Positions 16,273 through 24,494 of a stretch of 64,000 bases of DNA are shown here, one piece after another. Both the position numbers and the translations under genes were made by a program. This DNA comes from Rossellomorea pakistanensis (GTDB taxonomy: Bacteria > Bacillota > Bacilli > Bacillales > Bacillaceae_B), in assembly GCF_016908495.1 (NCBI RefSeq), contig NZ_JAFBDZ010000004.1, positions 310,001 through 374,000 on the forward strand, given 5' to 3'. Under the pieces are notes generated by a model. The model searched no databases. It was given only the letters and a program-made list of their open reading frames with translations, and was not told the DNA's origin. Each line of letters starts with the position of its first letter. Position 1 is the stretch's first letter.

Positions 16273-17940
16273 GTGTTTTCCTTACCGTCGATTAAAACAT
16301 TGATCAACCGGAATCTTAAGAAGATCTCTACAGATATGACCCCCATTGAAGAGAAAAATGGAGAATTTTATTATTGTTCATCTGTGAATACAAAGATTCC
16401 ATGCAAAGTGATAAATGAAGATGATTCAATCGGTACTTTAATTCAAGCATTTAATCATCATTCCTATGTTGTTATTCTTGATCCCAACAAACGCCCTGCC
16501 GGCTTCTTGTCAGCTGTACAAATGATCCATCTTCTTCATACTTTTTACCATCATTTAAAGGCATTTTACGAAACGGTCATCCAAACGACTGATTCCTCTG
16601 TCACGGTCATTGATGCCGATGAACGTGTCCGCACATGGACGGAGGGGGCCGAAAAAATCTTCTCTGTCCATCATCAAGATATCCTCGGAAGACCGATTAC
16701 TGATTTTTTTGACCATCAGAAACTAGAGATCTTGCAATCATTGCATGAAGGAAAAAGCATCGAGGGCAAGCATCACCAGCCTCGTTCTGATTTGTTTGTC
16801 TTAATTAATTCCAACCCTGTTTATTTTGACGGTGATATCATTGGGGCAGTCGTATCCGAGACTGATGTCACGAATCAAGTTGTCTTAAATAAAAAATTAT
16901 TTCACATGTCCAATGAAATGCACCGCCTGCAGCAAGAAGTCGCTAAATATAAGGACACGACCGATCCGTTTACTCTTATTAAAGGAAAGAGCGCTGCCTT
17001 ACAAAGAACGATTCATTTAGCTAGAAAGGTGTGTTCTGTAAAATCAACAGTCCTTATTTTAGGAGAAAGCGGCGTCGGGAAAGAAGTGTTTGCGAAAGCG
17101 ATCCATGAAGCTAGTGAGAAGCCGCAAGCCCCTTTTATTTCGATAAACTGCGGTGCGATTCCCGCGTCTTTATTTGAAAGTGAATTATTCGGTTATGAAC
17201 GTGGTGCCTTCTCTGGTGCCGACCAAAAAGGAAAAAAAGGTAAGGTGGAACTAGCGAAAGGAGGAACTCTTTTTCTCGATGAAATCGGGGAAATGCCGCT
17301 TGAAATGCAAGTAAAATTACTCCGGGTGCTACAGGAGAGGAAATATTACCGGGTTGGCGGTGAAAAAGAAATTGATATTGATTTCCGAATTATTGCGGCT
17401 ACAAATCGTGATTTAAAGGAATTAATGAAAAAAGGAGAATTTCGAGAGGATTTATATTATCGCTTAAACGTCGTCAGCCTCCCGGTTCCGCCACTAAGGG
17501 AGCGACAAGAAGATATTATTGAACTAACCCATTATTTTCTGAATGATTTTGCCCTAAAGTATCAACGTCCCATTCATGAATTTTCCCCTCAAGTCATGCA
17601 GGAAATGCTTACATATGACTGGCCTGGGAATATTCGAGAGCTTCGCAATGTAGCGGAGCGGCTCGTAGTCTTTTCAACAGATGGGGTCATCAGAAAGGAT
17701 TATTTACCCTTTCATGAGAAACCTACCGGTCACGATCACAACCTGATGATTCCTTCCAATACCTTAATAGAGGATGATGAGGTCATCTTACCTCTGCAAG
17801 ATGAACTGAATCAGTACGAAAGAAAAGTCATTGAAAGAGCATTAAAGATTGTGAACGGGAACAAACAGGAATGCGCGAAACAACTAGGTGTCACAAGAGC
17901 CACTTTATATAATCGATTGAAGCGCCTGGGCATCCATTAA
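16273..17940 (+). CDS. Sigma-54-dependent transcriptional activator (CBS-like/PAS/AAA+/Fis HTH)
   Basis: A 555-residue enhancer-binding protein. The N-terminal about 80 residues resemble a CBS-type region (VVILDPNKRPAGFLS), followed by a PAS domain (about 95-205). The AAA+ domain has Walker A GESGVGKE (about 264), the sigma-54 contact loop GAFSGA (a Ser variant of GAFTGA) and Walker B GTLFLDEIGEM. A C-terminal Fis-like helix-turn-helix is CAKQLGVTRATLYNRL. The architecture resembles PrdR-type proline regulators. I chose GTG 16273, eight bases after AGGAGG; the TTG at 16267 is too close. Good -24/-12 promoters precede both neighbouring operons, so it most likely activates both in response to hydroxyproline or proline. 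Confidence 0.9.
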   Translation: MFSLPSIKTLINRNLKKISTDMTPIEEKNGEFYYCSSVNTKIPCKVINEDDSIGTLIQAFNHHSYVVILDPNKRPAGFLSAVQMIHLLHTFYHHLKAFYETVIQTTDSSVTVIDADERVRTWTEGAEKIFSVHHQDILGRPITDFFDHQKLEILQSLHEGKSIEGKHHQPRSDLFVLINSNPVYFDGDIIGAVVSETDVTNQVVLNKKLFHMSNEMHRLQQEVAKYKDTTDPFTLIKGKSAALQRTIHLARKVCSVKSTVLILGESGVGKEVFAKAIHEASEKPQAPFISINCGAIPASLFESELFGYERGAFSGADQKGKKGKVELAKGGTLFLDEIGEMPLEMQVKLLRVLQERKYYRVGGEKEIDIDFRIIAATNRDLKELMKKGEFREDLYYRLNVVSLPVPPLRERQEDIIELTHYFLNDFALKYQRPIHEFSPQVMQEMLTYDWPGNIRELRNVAERLVVFSTDGVIRKDYLPFHEKPTGHDHNLMIPSNTLIEDDEVILPLQDELNQYERKVIERALKIVNGNKQECAKQLGVTRATLYNRLKRLGIH

Positions 17941-17955
17941 CCTACTTCCTCTAAG

Positions 17956-17973
17956 TTGGTACGCTTTTTGCAT
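17956..17973 (+). promoter_or_regulatory. Sigma-54 promoter of the dehydrogenase-subunit operon
   Basis: TTGGTACGCTTTTTGCAT has GG-N10-GC spacing, a -24 box TTGGTACG and a -12 box TTGCAT. The start site would be near 17983, leaving a short leader with GAGGGGGAAATCAG before the ATG at 18011. It is the second such promoter flanking the activator gene. Confidence 0.8.
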
Positions 17974-18010
17974 AATATTTTAATAGAATGCAAATCGAGG
18001 GGGAAATCAG

Positions 18011-18283
18011 ATGGCAACTAGTGAAAATATCGTGATTTGTCGTTGCGAAGAAGTGACATATGGACAACTTCAATCAACCGTAAAAGAACATAAATGTACC
18101 GCAAGGGAATTAAAATTAAGAACAAGAGCCGGAATGGGCTTTTGTGGTGGGCGTACATGTAGAATGGCCGTTGATCGAATCATTGAAAGTATCACTACTG
18201 ATCTATCGCCAGGTGATATTCCTTTAAAATACCAGCCCCCTATTCGGCCGGTAACTTTTGGGACAGTAGGTGAAAAGCCATGA
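18011..18283 (+). CDS. BFD-like [2Fe-2S] subunit of D-hydroxyproline dehydrogenase
   Basis: A 90-residue iron-sulfur protein of the bacterioferritin-associated ferredoxin fold. Four cysteines suited to a [2Fe-2S] cluster appear as ICRCEE (residues 10 and 12) and GFCGGRTC (about 45 and 50). In heteromeric amino-acid dehydrogenases such a domain passes electrons between flavin subunits. Here it is a separate small protein, whereas in many homologs the domain is fused to the HcnA- or HcnB-like chain. Its stop overlaps the next start as ATGA, giving a tightly coupled three-gene operon behind a sigma-54 promoter. Confidence 0.85.
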   Translation: MATSENIVICRCEEVTYGQLQSTVKEHKCTARELKLRTRAGMGFCGGRTCRMAVDRIIESITTDLSPGDIPLKYQPPIRPVTFGTVGEKP

Positions 18284-18612
18284 CTAGAATTATCGATCAT
18301 CCGATTTTAGGAAAAGTAGAAGATAGAGAAATCATTTCCTTTCAATTCGATGGAAGGACCTATAAGGCCTATGAAAATGAGACGATTGCTGCTGCCCTTT
18401 TAGCTAATGGGATCAGGAATCTACGTGTTCACGAGGAAACTGGAACACCTCGGGGCATTTATTGCAATATCGGCCACTGCATGGAGTGCCGTGTAACGGT
18501 CAATGATCAAGCGAACGTAAGAGCCTGTCTTACGGTTGTTGAAAAAAACATGGTGGTGGAAAGCGGGAAACAGCATCCGAATATCGTTAAAAGGATGGTG
18601 GAACAACAATGA
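18280..18612 (+). CDS. HcnA-like 2Fe-2S ferredoxin-type subunit
   Basis: A 110-residue plant-type ferredoxin-fold subunit. The cluster ligands lie in YCNIGHCMECRV (residues about 66, 71 and 74) and in VRACL (about 86). These small subunits join an HcnB-like flavoprotein and a DAO-type flavoprotein to form membrane-linked amino-acid dehydrogenases such as D-hydroxyproline dehydrogenase. Both ends overlap its neighbours by four bases (ATGA), which supports fixed stoichiometry. Confidence 0.85.
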   Translation: MTRIIDHPILGKVEDREIISFQFDGRTYKAYENETIAAALLANGIRNLRVHEETGTPRGIYCNIGHCMECRVTVNDQANVRACLTVVEKNMVVESGKQHPNIVKRMVEQQ

Positions 18613-19853
18613 GCGATGTCATCGTAATTGGAGGCGGACCAGCGGGATTAGCAGGAGCGATCGCCTGTGCCGATTTTGGTCTCGATGTGACAGTCATAGA
18701 TGAATTTTTGAAGCCCGGGGGCAGATTGCTTGGACAGCTTCATCAAGAGCCTTCCGGTGACTGGTGGAATGGAATAAAAGAATCGGAACGTCTTCATCAG
18801 GAGACGAAAAGGTTAGCCGTTGATATCCGATGTGGTGTGTCTGTTTACAATTTAGAAAAAGAAGGTCATCTCTGGAATGTCCATACGAACTCAGGGGTCC
18901 TCGAAGCGCCCTTTGTACTGGTTGCAACTGGAGCCGCCGAGTACCCTATCCCCCTTCCTGGCTGGACCCTTCCTGGAGTCATGTCAATCGGTGCGGCTCA
19001 AGTCATGACAAATGTTCACCGTGTCCAAGTTGGCAAGAAAGGAATCATCATCGGTGCCAATATTTTAGCGTTTGCCATTTTGAATGAATTACAATTGGCT
19101 GGCATCCATGTCGACCGAGTGGTCCTCCCTGAAAAAAATGACCTAAGCCAAAAAGCAGGCGATCCAGAAGAAGTGATGAAGTCGCTTTTAAACGCTGCTC
19201 ACCTAGCCCCTTCATCACTTTTACGAATCGGCAGTCGTTTCATGAAAAATGACTGGATGAGAAAAATCGGGTTGCGTTTCTATCCGAAAAACGGCATGAA
19301 AGTAAACGGGACTCCTCTCCAACTTCGGAAAGCAGCCTTGGAGATTATCGGTTCCGATCAAGTAGAAGGAGTGCGAGTAGCCGATATTGACTCAAATGGA
19401 ACGATTATTTCTGGCTCTGAAACGATTTACGACGCTGATTTTGTTTGTATTGCCGGCGGCTTATATCCGCTGACAGAGCTTGCAGCTGTTGCTGGATGCC
19501 CTTTTCAATATGTACCTGAGCTTGGCGGTCATGTGCCCCACCATTCCGAAACAATGGAAACCCCTCTCGAAGGGCTATTTGTAGCGGGCAATATCACTGG
19601 AATCGAAAGCGGTAAAATTGCAATGGCACAAGGAACAACGGCTGGCCTGTCCATCGCCAAGCATGCCGGAAAGGGAGCTGGTGCTATCGATCATCAGCTT
19701 CAGCAAGCAGTACAAAACGTCCGTACCGTTCGTCACGAAGCTGCCATCCAATTTAATCCGGAAATTGATAACGGGAGAGATAAAATGAAGGAGCTTTGGG
19801 ATCATCTTTACATCAAAAATAATGACGGGGTGCCTCGAGAGAAGTTAGGGTAG
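18609..19853 (+). CDS. HcnB-like FAD/NAD(P)-binding dehydrogenase subunit
   Basis: A 414-residue pyridine-nucleotide-disulfide-oxidoreductase-like flavoprotein. The FAD motif GGGPAGLAGAIACADFG is at residues 7-23, a second Rossmann region (KGIIIGANILAFAIL) lies near 143 and the FAD closure FVAGNITGIESGK is near 325. It is the alpha-type subunit that, with the two small Fe-S proteins upstream and the DAO-type subunit in the divergent operon, would make a four-part D-hydroxyproline dehydrogenase feeding the respiratory chain. Subunit assignment is from family knowledge; the substrate is inferred from the cluster. Confidence 0.85.
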   Translation: MSDVIVIGGGPAGLAGAIACADFGLDVTVIDEFLKPGGRLLGQLHQEPSGDWWNGIKESERLHQETKRLAVDIRCGVSVYNLEKEGHLWNVHTNSGVLEAPFVLVATGAAEYPIPLPGWTLPGVMSIGAAQVMTNVHRVQVGKKGIIIGANILAFAILNELQLAGIHVDRVVLPEKNDLSQKAGDPEEVMKSLLNAAHLAPSSLLRIGSRFMKNDWMRKIGLRFYPKNGMKVNGTPLQLRKAALEIIGSDQVEGVRVADIDSNGTIISGSETIYDADFVCIAGGLYPLTELAAVAGCPFQYVPELGGHVPHHSETMETPLEGLFVAGNITGIESGKIAMAQGTTAGLSIAKHAGKGAGAIDHQLQQAVQNVRTVRHEAAIQFNPEIDNGRDKMKELWDHLYIKNNDGVPREKLG

Positions 19854-20050
19854 ATAAAGGTTGGGATTAGAGGAAATAAGACTAGACTTCAAGTCATCCT
19901 AACCTTTTAGGAACTTTCTATTTCAAGTGGTTATTCTATTTTCGAGCAATGACAACCTTATTTTAATAGGTAGGACAAACTATTCAAATGAGGTAATATC
20001 TAACCATTCGTATAAGAAACCAGCTTATTTACAAAGTGAGCTCAAAAGAA

Positions 20051-20095
20051 AAACCACCCTAGTGCTCTCAAAGCTCAAGGGTGGTTTGTTTTTCT
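20051..20095. terminator. Bidirectional rho-independent terminator
   Basis: AAACCACCCT and AGGGTGGTTT form a 10-bp stem with a 17-base loop, followed by GTTTTTCT on the plus strand. On the minus strand it is followed by TTTCTTTT. It ends the dehydrogenase operon about 200 bases after its stop and also closes the tiny minus-strand unit at 20100-20138. Confidence 0.8.
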
Positions 20096-20099
20096 GTCT

Positions 20100-20138
20100 T
20101 TATGGAAGCCACAAACATGAAAAGATAATGATCATCAT
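20100..20138 (-). CDS. Very short ORF with strong RBS and terminator, possible type I toxin-like remnant
   Basis: On the minus strand an AGGAGGTGAAGCC site precedes ATG and a 12-codon hydrophobic frame, MMIIIFSCLWLP, then a stop. Thirteen bases later comes the hairpin terminator at 20051-20087. The 5' leader has AGGGTGG (20172-20178), complementary to CCACCCT in the terminator stem, so leader and 3' end could pair as in regulated toxin mRNAs. The peptide is shorter than known holin-like toxins, so it may be a decayed copy or not translated at all. No family is recognised. Confidence 0.35.
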   Translation of the reverse strand: MMIIIFSCLWLP

Positions 20139-20392
20139 GGCTTCACCTCCTATATCTTCAGGAGATGAGAGCCACCCTCCCTTGGAAATTCCCCTTCATT
20201 TAATTTACTAAACTTATTAGAAGATCTTTAAGACTATTCTGATCACGCGGTGAAGTAACCTCTCCATGTGTGCCAAGCAATGAGTTTACGTGGAACTGTC
20301 CTCTCCAGCCCCCTTTTAGGACTGCCCCTATACAATTTAACTATACAAAATGAATCATTCTGCATAGTTTATAGTAGCTAGGAGGTGATATT
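20139..20392. other. Intergenic region with secondary-structure potential
   Basis: There is no convincing coding frame. The stretch 20180-20340 is less AT-rich than usual for an intergenic region here and includes a GTCCT...AGGAC stem around a C-rich loop (about 20296-20322). It could be the leader of the CHRD gene or part of the minus-strand small transcript. No known RNA family was recognised. Confidence 0.3.
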
Positions 20393-20833
20393 ATGGAAAA
20401 GTTTTTTGCAAAGTTGAAAGGTAGGAATGAAGTCCCTCCCGTAGATTCAGATGCATTTGGGATTGCCAAATTTGTCTCAAATAAACACTGCACGAAAATT
20501 AAATTTGTATTAAAGGTTGAAAACATTGATAACTTTATTCAAGCACATATACACTTTGGCGACCGTGGTGAAAACGGACCTGTACTTGTCTTCCTGTTTG
20601 GAGCTAATTTGGATACACTTGCAGATCAAAATGGCATATCAACGCGTAAAGGTGTGGTAACTGGAACGATCACAGATGAGGATATCATTAAGAATAATGT
20701 AGGCGTTAAGGACGTTGAAGACTTACTCGATCTGATGAAAAAGGGTCTTACTTATGTAAACGTTCATACAGAACAAAATCCTGCAGGAGAGATCCGCGGA
20801 CAAATTATCCCTGTCTCTAGAAAAGATTACTAA
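20393..20833 (+). CDS. CHRD domain protein
   Basis: A 146-residue protein formed almost entirely by a CHRD domain. The motif NEVPPVDSDAFGIAKF is at residues 13-28, AHIHFGDRGENGPVLVFLFG at about 52-71 and the closing YVNVHTEQNPAGEIRGQI at about 122-139. CHRD domains bind ligands in secreted or surface proteins, but this copy has no signal peptide; a cytoplasmic or spore-associated place is possible. It is a single gene with AGGAGG before the ATG and a terminator right after it. Function is unknown. Confidence 0.8.
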   Translation: MEKFFAKLKGRNEVPPVDSDAFGIAKFVSNKHCTKIKFVLKVENIDNFIQAHIHFGDRGENGPVLVFLFGANLDTLADQNGISTRKGVVTGTITDEDIIKNNVGVKDVEDLLDLMKKGLTYVNVHTEQNPAGEIRGQIIPVSRKDY

Positions 20834-20897
20834 AAAGTTAGAAGAATCATTTACCATTACAAAACAAAATTGATATTGATCGAATTTGATGATCATG

Positions 20898-20935
20898 AGC
20901 CCTTTCCCCCTCCTTATCTCGGGGAAAGGGCTTTT
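20898..20935 (+). terminator. Terminator of the CHRD gene
   Basis: AGCCCTTTCCCC and GGGGAAAGGGCT form a perfect 12-bp stem with an 11-base loop, followed by TTTT. It lies 65 bases after the CHRD stop. Confidence 0.85.
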
Positions 20936-21075
20936 CCATACCTTTTATTAAAGCTTAAACCGATCGTGTTTTAGACTATCCTTTTCGTTCATTAAGCTCA
21001 TTAATCCCCTAAGTTGACTTTCACCTTAAAGGTTTTTTACACAATTACGCTTAATATTGGAAGATGAATGTCGTA

Positions 21076-21266
21076 ATGCACAACTTTTTAATTTTATGCA
21101 CGAAGGCTTAGACGTAGTGCACGAGAATCTAAATTCATGCATGAAAATGACCAAGAAATGCACGAGACTTCAAATTTATGCATATGCGGGAAACGAATCC
21201 AAAACAAACCCAAACGTTCATTCTGAAAATGACTAATAAAAGTAAAGGGCTGTCCTAAATCAAGGG
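21076..21266 (+). repeat. TGCA-phased intergenic element, copy A
   Basis: Six TGCAC/TGCAT motifs begin at 21076, 21096, 21117, 21137, 21158 and 21178, a strict 20/21/20/21/20 spacing. About 85 further bases down to roughly 21266 also match the copy at 52555-52752, ending near CCTAAATCAAGG. There is no ORF, terminal inverted repeat or target duplication. It lies between the CHRD terminator and the TerC gene. Confidence 0.7.
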
Positions 21267-21884
21267 ATCAATGACCATGACTTCAATAGATAGAAGAAAG
21301 GCACTTCTATCGATGGGAAAGCAATGGCGTTCCTTTTCCCATTTTACACAGCTCCATCATTTCATCTTGAAAACTCTCTCTGGCCTGTTTACATTTTCAA
21401 CCGCTAATGAACAATCAATTTGTTTATTTTATTTGAGTATAAATCAACTACGTAACCTGTCAATTTCAACAGATTTTTCTATTTTTTTGGAGGAATATTA
21501 TGGTTTGTGTCGAAACCCCCTGTTATAATAAACCATAGAAAGATTTAAAACTAATGTAAGATTAATCTAATATCACCAAGAATTTCTTAATCTTTTCAGA
21601 ACCTCTGATGGATATTATTCCTATTTTAGTATAATGTTATGAATTGAAGGTTATCAACTCATTCAAATTGAGAATATGCAGTTGGTTTAGTTACAAGATT
21701 CAGATAGGTATCTCAGAGAAATCAGATTTAAATGGATGGATGCTATAAAACAACTCTATCCTCATATGCAGGGGTTAATTTAACACCACAAACAGTCTTC
21801 TAGGAATACCTGTTGCTTAATAGGAAAATCTATAGTTAACGAAACTTACACATGGCATTTTAGTGATAGATTGGAGAGAAGTAA
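21267..21884. other. Intergenic region before the TerC gene
   Basis: It is AT-rich with no intact gene. It contains the ORF remnant at 21643-21783. The leader of the TerC gene was searched by eye for a yybP-ykoY manganese riboswitch and none was recognised. Confidence 0.4.
21643..21783 (+). pseudogene. C-terminal remnant of an unrecognised gene
   Basis: An in-frame stretch of 46 codons with one internal TAG reads as a charged, protein-like tail (SDRYLREIRFKWMDAIKQLY) and ends at TAA. No start or RBS is present. It looks like the decayed 3' end of a gene; the family is not recognised. Confidence 0.3.
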
Positions 21885-22661
21885 ATGGAGTCAATATGGC
21901 TAGAGTATGCTTGGGCATTGTTAATTTTAATTGGATTAGAAGGATTGTTATCGGCTGACAATGCCCTCGTACTAGCAGTTATAGCAAAGCATTTACCCGA
22001 AGAACAGAAGAAAAGAGCTATAAATTACGGAATCATTATGGCTTTCGCTTTCCGATTTGGTGCCCTTTTCGTCATATCCTTTATTGCAAATATCTGGCAG
22101 ATACAGGCGGTGGGAGCAGCTTATCTTCTTTACCTAGGATTAAAGCACATCATTCAAGCACGATTCGGAAAAGAAAATGAGAATATACATAAGGACGAAG
22201 AAAAGGAAGCAGCCGGTAAAGGCTTCTGGCCTACAGTAGGGAAGATTGCATTAGCGGATCTCGCTTTTGCCATTGATTCGATTCTAGCTGCTGTTGCTCT
22301 TGCCCTCGGCCTTCCAGATTCACCGCTGGACGATTTCGGTGGTATGGATGGAGGAAAGTTCTTGGTTGTTCTTCTTGGAGGCATTGCTGGTCTAGTCTTA
22401 ATTAAATATGCAGCAACCTGGTTTGTACAGCTTCTTGAAAAACGTCCAGCATTGGAAACAACAGCCTATGCTATTGTAGCCTGGGTCGGTGTCAAACTGG
22501 CTGTCATTACCCTTGCCCATGAAGATATTGGTATCTTAGAGCATCATTTTCCTCATAGTACCGTTTGGACTCTGATCTTCTATGGAGTATTAGTCGCCAT
22601 TGCCCTACTCGGTTGGTTTGCACCTGGCAGTAATAAATCATTACAAAAAGATAAATCCTAA
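21885..22661 (+). CDS. TerC family membrane protein (YceF/YkoY, Mn2+ exporter type)
   Basis: A 258-residue integral membrane protein with about seven spans. It carries the TerC signature acidic motifs GLEGLLSADNALV (residues 18-30) and LADLAFAIDSILAA (about 123-136). Bacillus homologs export manganese, which helps metalate secreted enzymes. The protein is full length for the YceF branch. It is a single gene with GGAGAGAAGTAA before the ATG and a convergent terminator after it. Manganese as substrate is from family knowledge; no Mn riboswitch was seen in its leader. Confidence 0.85.
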   Translation: MESIWLEYAWALLILIGLEGLLSADNALVLAVIAKHLPEEQKKRAINYGIIMAFAFRFGALFVISFIANIWQIQAVGAAYLLYLGLKHIIQARFGKENENIHKDEEKEAAGKGFWPTVGKIALADLAFAIDSILAAVALALGLPDSPLDDFGGMDGGKFLVVLLGGIAGLVLIKYAATWFVQLLEKRPALETTAYAIVAWVGVKLAVITLAHEDIGILEHHFPHSTVWTLIFYGVLVAIALLGWFAPGSNKSLQKDKS

Positions 22662-22697
22662 ACGGTAAAGTATATTGTATTAAGTTGAATATCTTCA

Positions 22698-22756
22698 TAA
22701 AAAAGAGGTTGGTCCTTGGAAAGTTAAAAAAACGATTTTCAGGACAACCTCTTTTA
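22698..22756. terminator. Convergent terminator between the TerC and deaminase genes
   Basis: AAAAGAGGTTGGTCC and GGACAACCTCTTTT pair as a 14-bp stem with one bulge around a 26-base loop. A and U tracts on both sides allow use in both directions. Confidence 0.75.
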
Positions 22757-22784
22757 CATTCATACCTAATCGATTCACTTAGAT

Positions 22785-23216
22785 TTATTCAATATCACTC
22801 GTATATTTTTCTGGTAATAACTCCATCACATTACACTTTACTAATTCCCCATTAAAAGAAATGATGACATCCGTTTCTTTTCCATAATCACTTATTAACT
22901 CCCTGCACATTCCACAAGGTGCAACCACCCAACATTTGTCTACATCTTCGTTTGGATGAGGATGAGCCACAGCTACTATCGTTTCAAATTCATGGTCTCC
23001 TTCAGATATAGACTTCCCTATAGCCATTGCTTCGCCACATACCGTTATTCTTCCAACGTTTGCTTCTACATGTACTGCTGAAAAAACATTCCCCTCTGCT
23101 GTTCTGACTGCTGTGCCAATGTGGTGTCGTCCATACCTATAATTCTTTTCAATCACTTTTTCTGCTTCTTTAATCAATTCATAGTCTTGATTTTCTAATG
23201 GCCTTACTCTTAACAT
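22785..23216 (-). CDS. Cytidine/blasticidin-type deaminase
   Basis: A 143-residue zinc deaminase of the cytidine deaminase superfamily. The zinc and proton-shuttle motifs are TVCGEAMAIG (Cys and Glu, about residues 56-65) and PCGMCRELI (two Cys, about 97-105). The pattern is like that of blasticidin S deaminase and small cytidine deaminases; substrate cannot be told. The ATG at 23216 is preceded by AGGGGGAAAAAT, so the upstream ATG at 23246 is not needed. It stands alone. Confidence 0.85.
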   Translation of the reverse strand: MLRVRPLENQDYELIKEAEKVIEKNYRYGRHHIGTAVRTAEGNVFSAVHVEANVGRITVCGEAMAIGKSISEGDHEFETIVAVAHPHPNEDVDKCWVVAPCGMCRELISDYGKETDVIISFNGELVKCNVMELLPEKYTSDIE

Positions 23217-23311
23217 ATTTTTCCCCCTGATCACTCTATCTATCATGTCTTTTTAATAATCCTGATACAGAAATGTTGTTTTAATTCGACTAAAGGTAAC
23301 AGTGAAAGTGC

Positions 23312-24001
23312 TTATGATTTAAGAAAACTTTTTACAGCAGCTAGGAATGCCTGTAATTGATCATCATGCACAAAGTGCCCAGCATCCTCTATCGTTACCA
23401 TCTCGCTATTCGGAATCAGCTCAGAGACTTCCTGTAACTTGTTTTGAGGAATATGACTTGCCCCACCGCCTATAATAAGAGTCGGCATGCTAATATCGGG
23501 AAGACGCTCCCACCATTCGGGATTCGGTTCATTAAGTTGCTTTAGAATCGAAGGTACAACTGGCCAATCAAATGGTAGAGGCTCAGATGGTTTAGGAGGA
23601 GCTTCGATTGGCTTATTGGGAAAAGGAGGAGGAGTGTCTTCTACAATCAACCGTTCTACCCTTGACGGAAATGTTTCCGCGAAAAGATAGGAGACCGTCC
23701 CCCCCATGGAATGGCCAAGTAAAGTAAACCGTTCCAATTTCATAGCATTCGCAAAATGAAGCAAGTCATCACACATCAATTCAAAAGTGTATGTACTCGT
23801 TCTTGTACTCCCACCGTGCCCCCTTTGATCTAAAGCTAAAACGCGGTATTTATCTCCTATTTCAGCAGCCACTTGATCCCATGATTCCGCACTTTTTCCT
23901 AGCGCATGAAGGGCAACAATTGGCGGTGCAGAAGGGTCCCCACTTTCGCGATATTGAAAAATGAGCCCATTCCATTCGATTTGCTTCACCCTTGTTTCCA
24001 T
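23312..24001 (-). CDS. Alpha/beta hydrolase
   Basis: A 229-residue alpha/beta-fold hydrolase. The oxyanion motif ALHALGKS is at about residue 30, the nucleophile elbow GHSMGG at about 96, an acid candidate in the later strand (LIIGGG region) and the catalytic His in DAGHFVHDD at about 205-213. No signal peptide. It could be an esterase or a small lipase-like enzyme; there is no informative neighbour. Two GGAG-like sites precede the ATG. Confidence 0.85.
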   Translation of the reverse strand: METRVKQIEWNGLIFQYRESGDPSAPPIVALHALGKSAESWDQVAAEIGDKYRVLALDQRGHGGSTRTSTYTFELMCDDLLHFANAMKLERFTLLGHSMGGTVSYLFAETFPSRVERLIVEDTPPPFPNKPIEAPPKPSEPLPFDWPVVPSILKQLNEPNPEWWERLPDISMPTLIIGGGASHIPQNKLQEVSELIPNSEMVTIEDAGHFVHDDQLQAFLAAVKSFLKS

Positions 24002-24494
24002 CTCCGATCATCTCCTAGAGTAGGTCTCGTCATTTGAAACCCGATTTTTTATATCCTACCTATATATTCGGGCGTATATGTACTATTACCTTCTTAATCT
24101 CTTCTGCCCTTTAGCCATTTATCAAGCTATGCTTCTCCACAGACAATGGCTGTCCCAAACCATGGTGCCTGGAACCACAGCTTGAATATAAAATCTCCAA
24201 AAAACTTTTATATTTTGACGACGTGGACAACCCCTAGTTGAATATTCCTTGGTCATCTTTAAATGGTTTAACAACAATAGGACATGGAACTCCCTGACAC
24301 CTCAAATACTTCTTTGTACATAAGTTTTTATAAAAATATAGTCTTTTTTTAAAAGCTCATCTTACTTATAGTTAACATTATAATTTTTAGTTTATGAATT
24401 ATATCAACCTGACCCTTAACTCAATTAGAAAAAAGCTGTCTTTTTGGTCTATAATGACCCCCCTAACGAATTTATTGATGAGAGAGGTTTGAAT
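24002..24494. other. Intergenic region, no gene seen
   Basis: It is AT-rich on both sides. The middle (about 24135-24305) carries fragments such as CCATGGTGCCTGG and TCCCTGACACC that look like a decayed palindromic repeat. No intact coding frame, RNA gene or strong terminator was recognised. Confidence 0.35.

Noticed and set aside
19927..20211. A 94-codon plus-strand frame after the dehydrogenase operon
   Set aside because: It runs through the hairpin terminator, lacks an RBS and has no protein-like motif.
21076..21182. The TGCA array read as a CRISPR-like repeat array
   Set aside because: The invariant part is only four or five bases and the intervals are 15-16 bases and partly conserved between copies, unlike CRISPR repeats and spacers; no cas gene is present.
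21784..21884. Manganese riboswitch (yybP-ykoY) ahead of the TerC gene
   Set aside because: None of the conserved riboswitch loops could be recognised in the 300 bases before the start.
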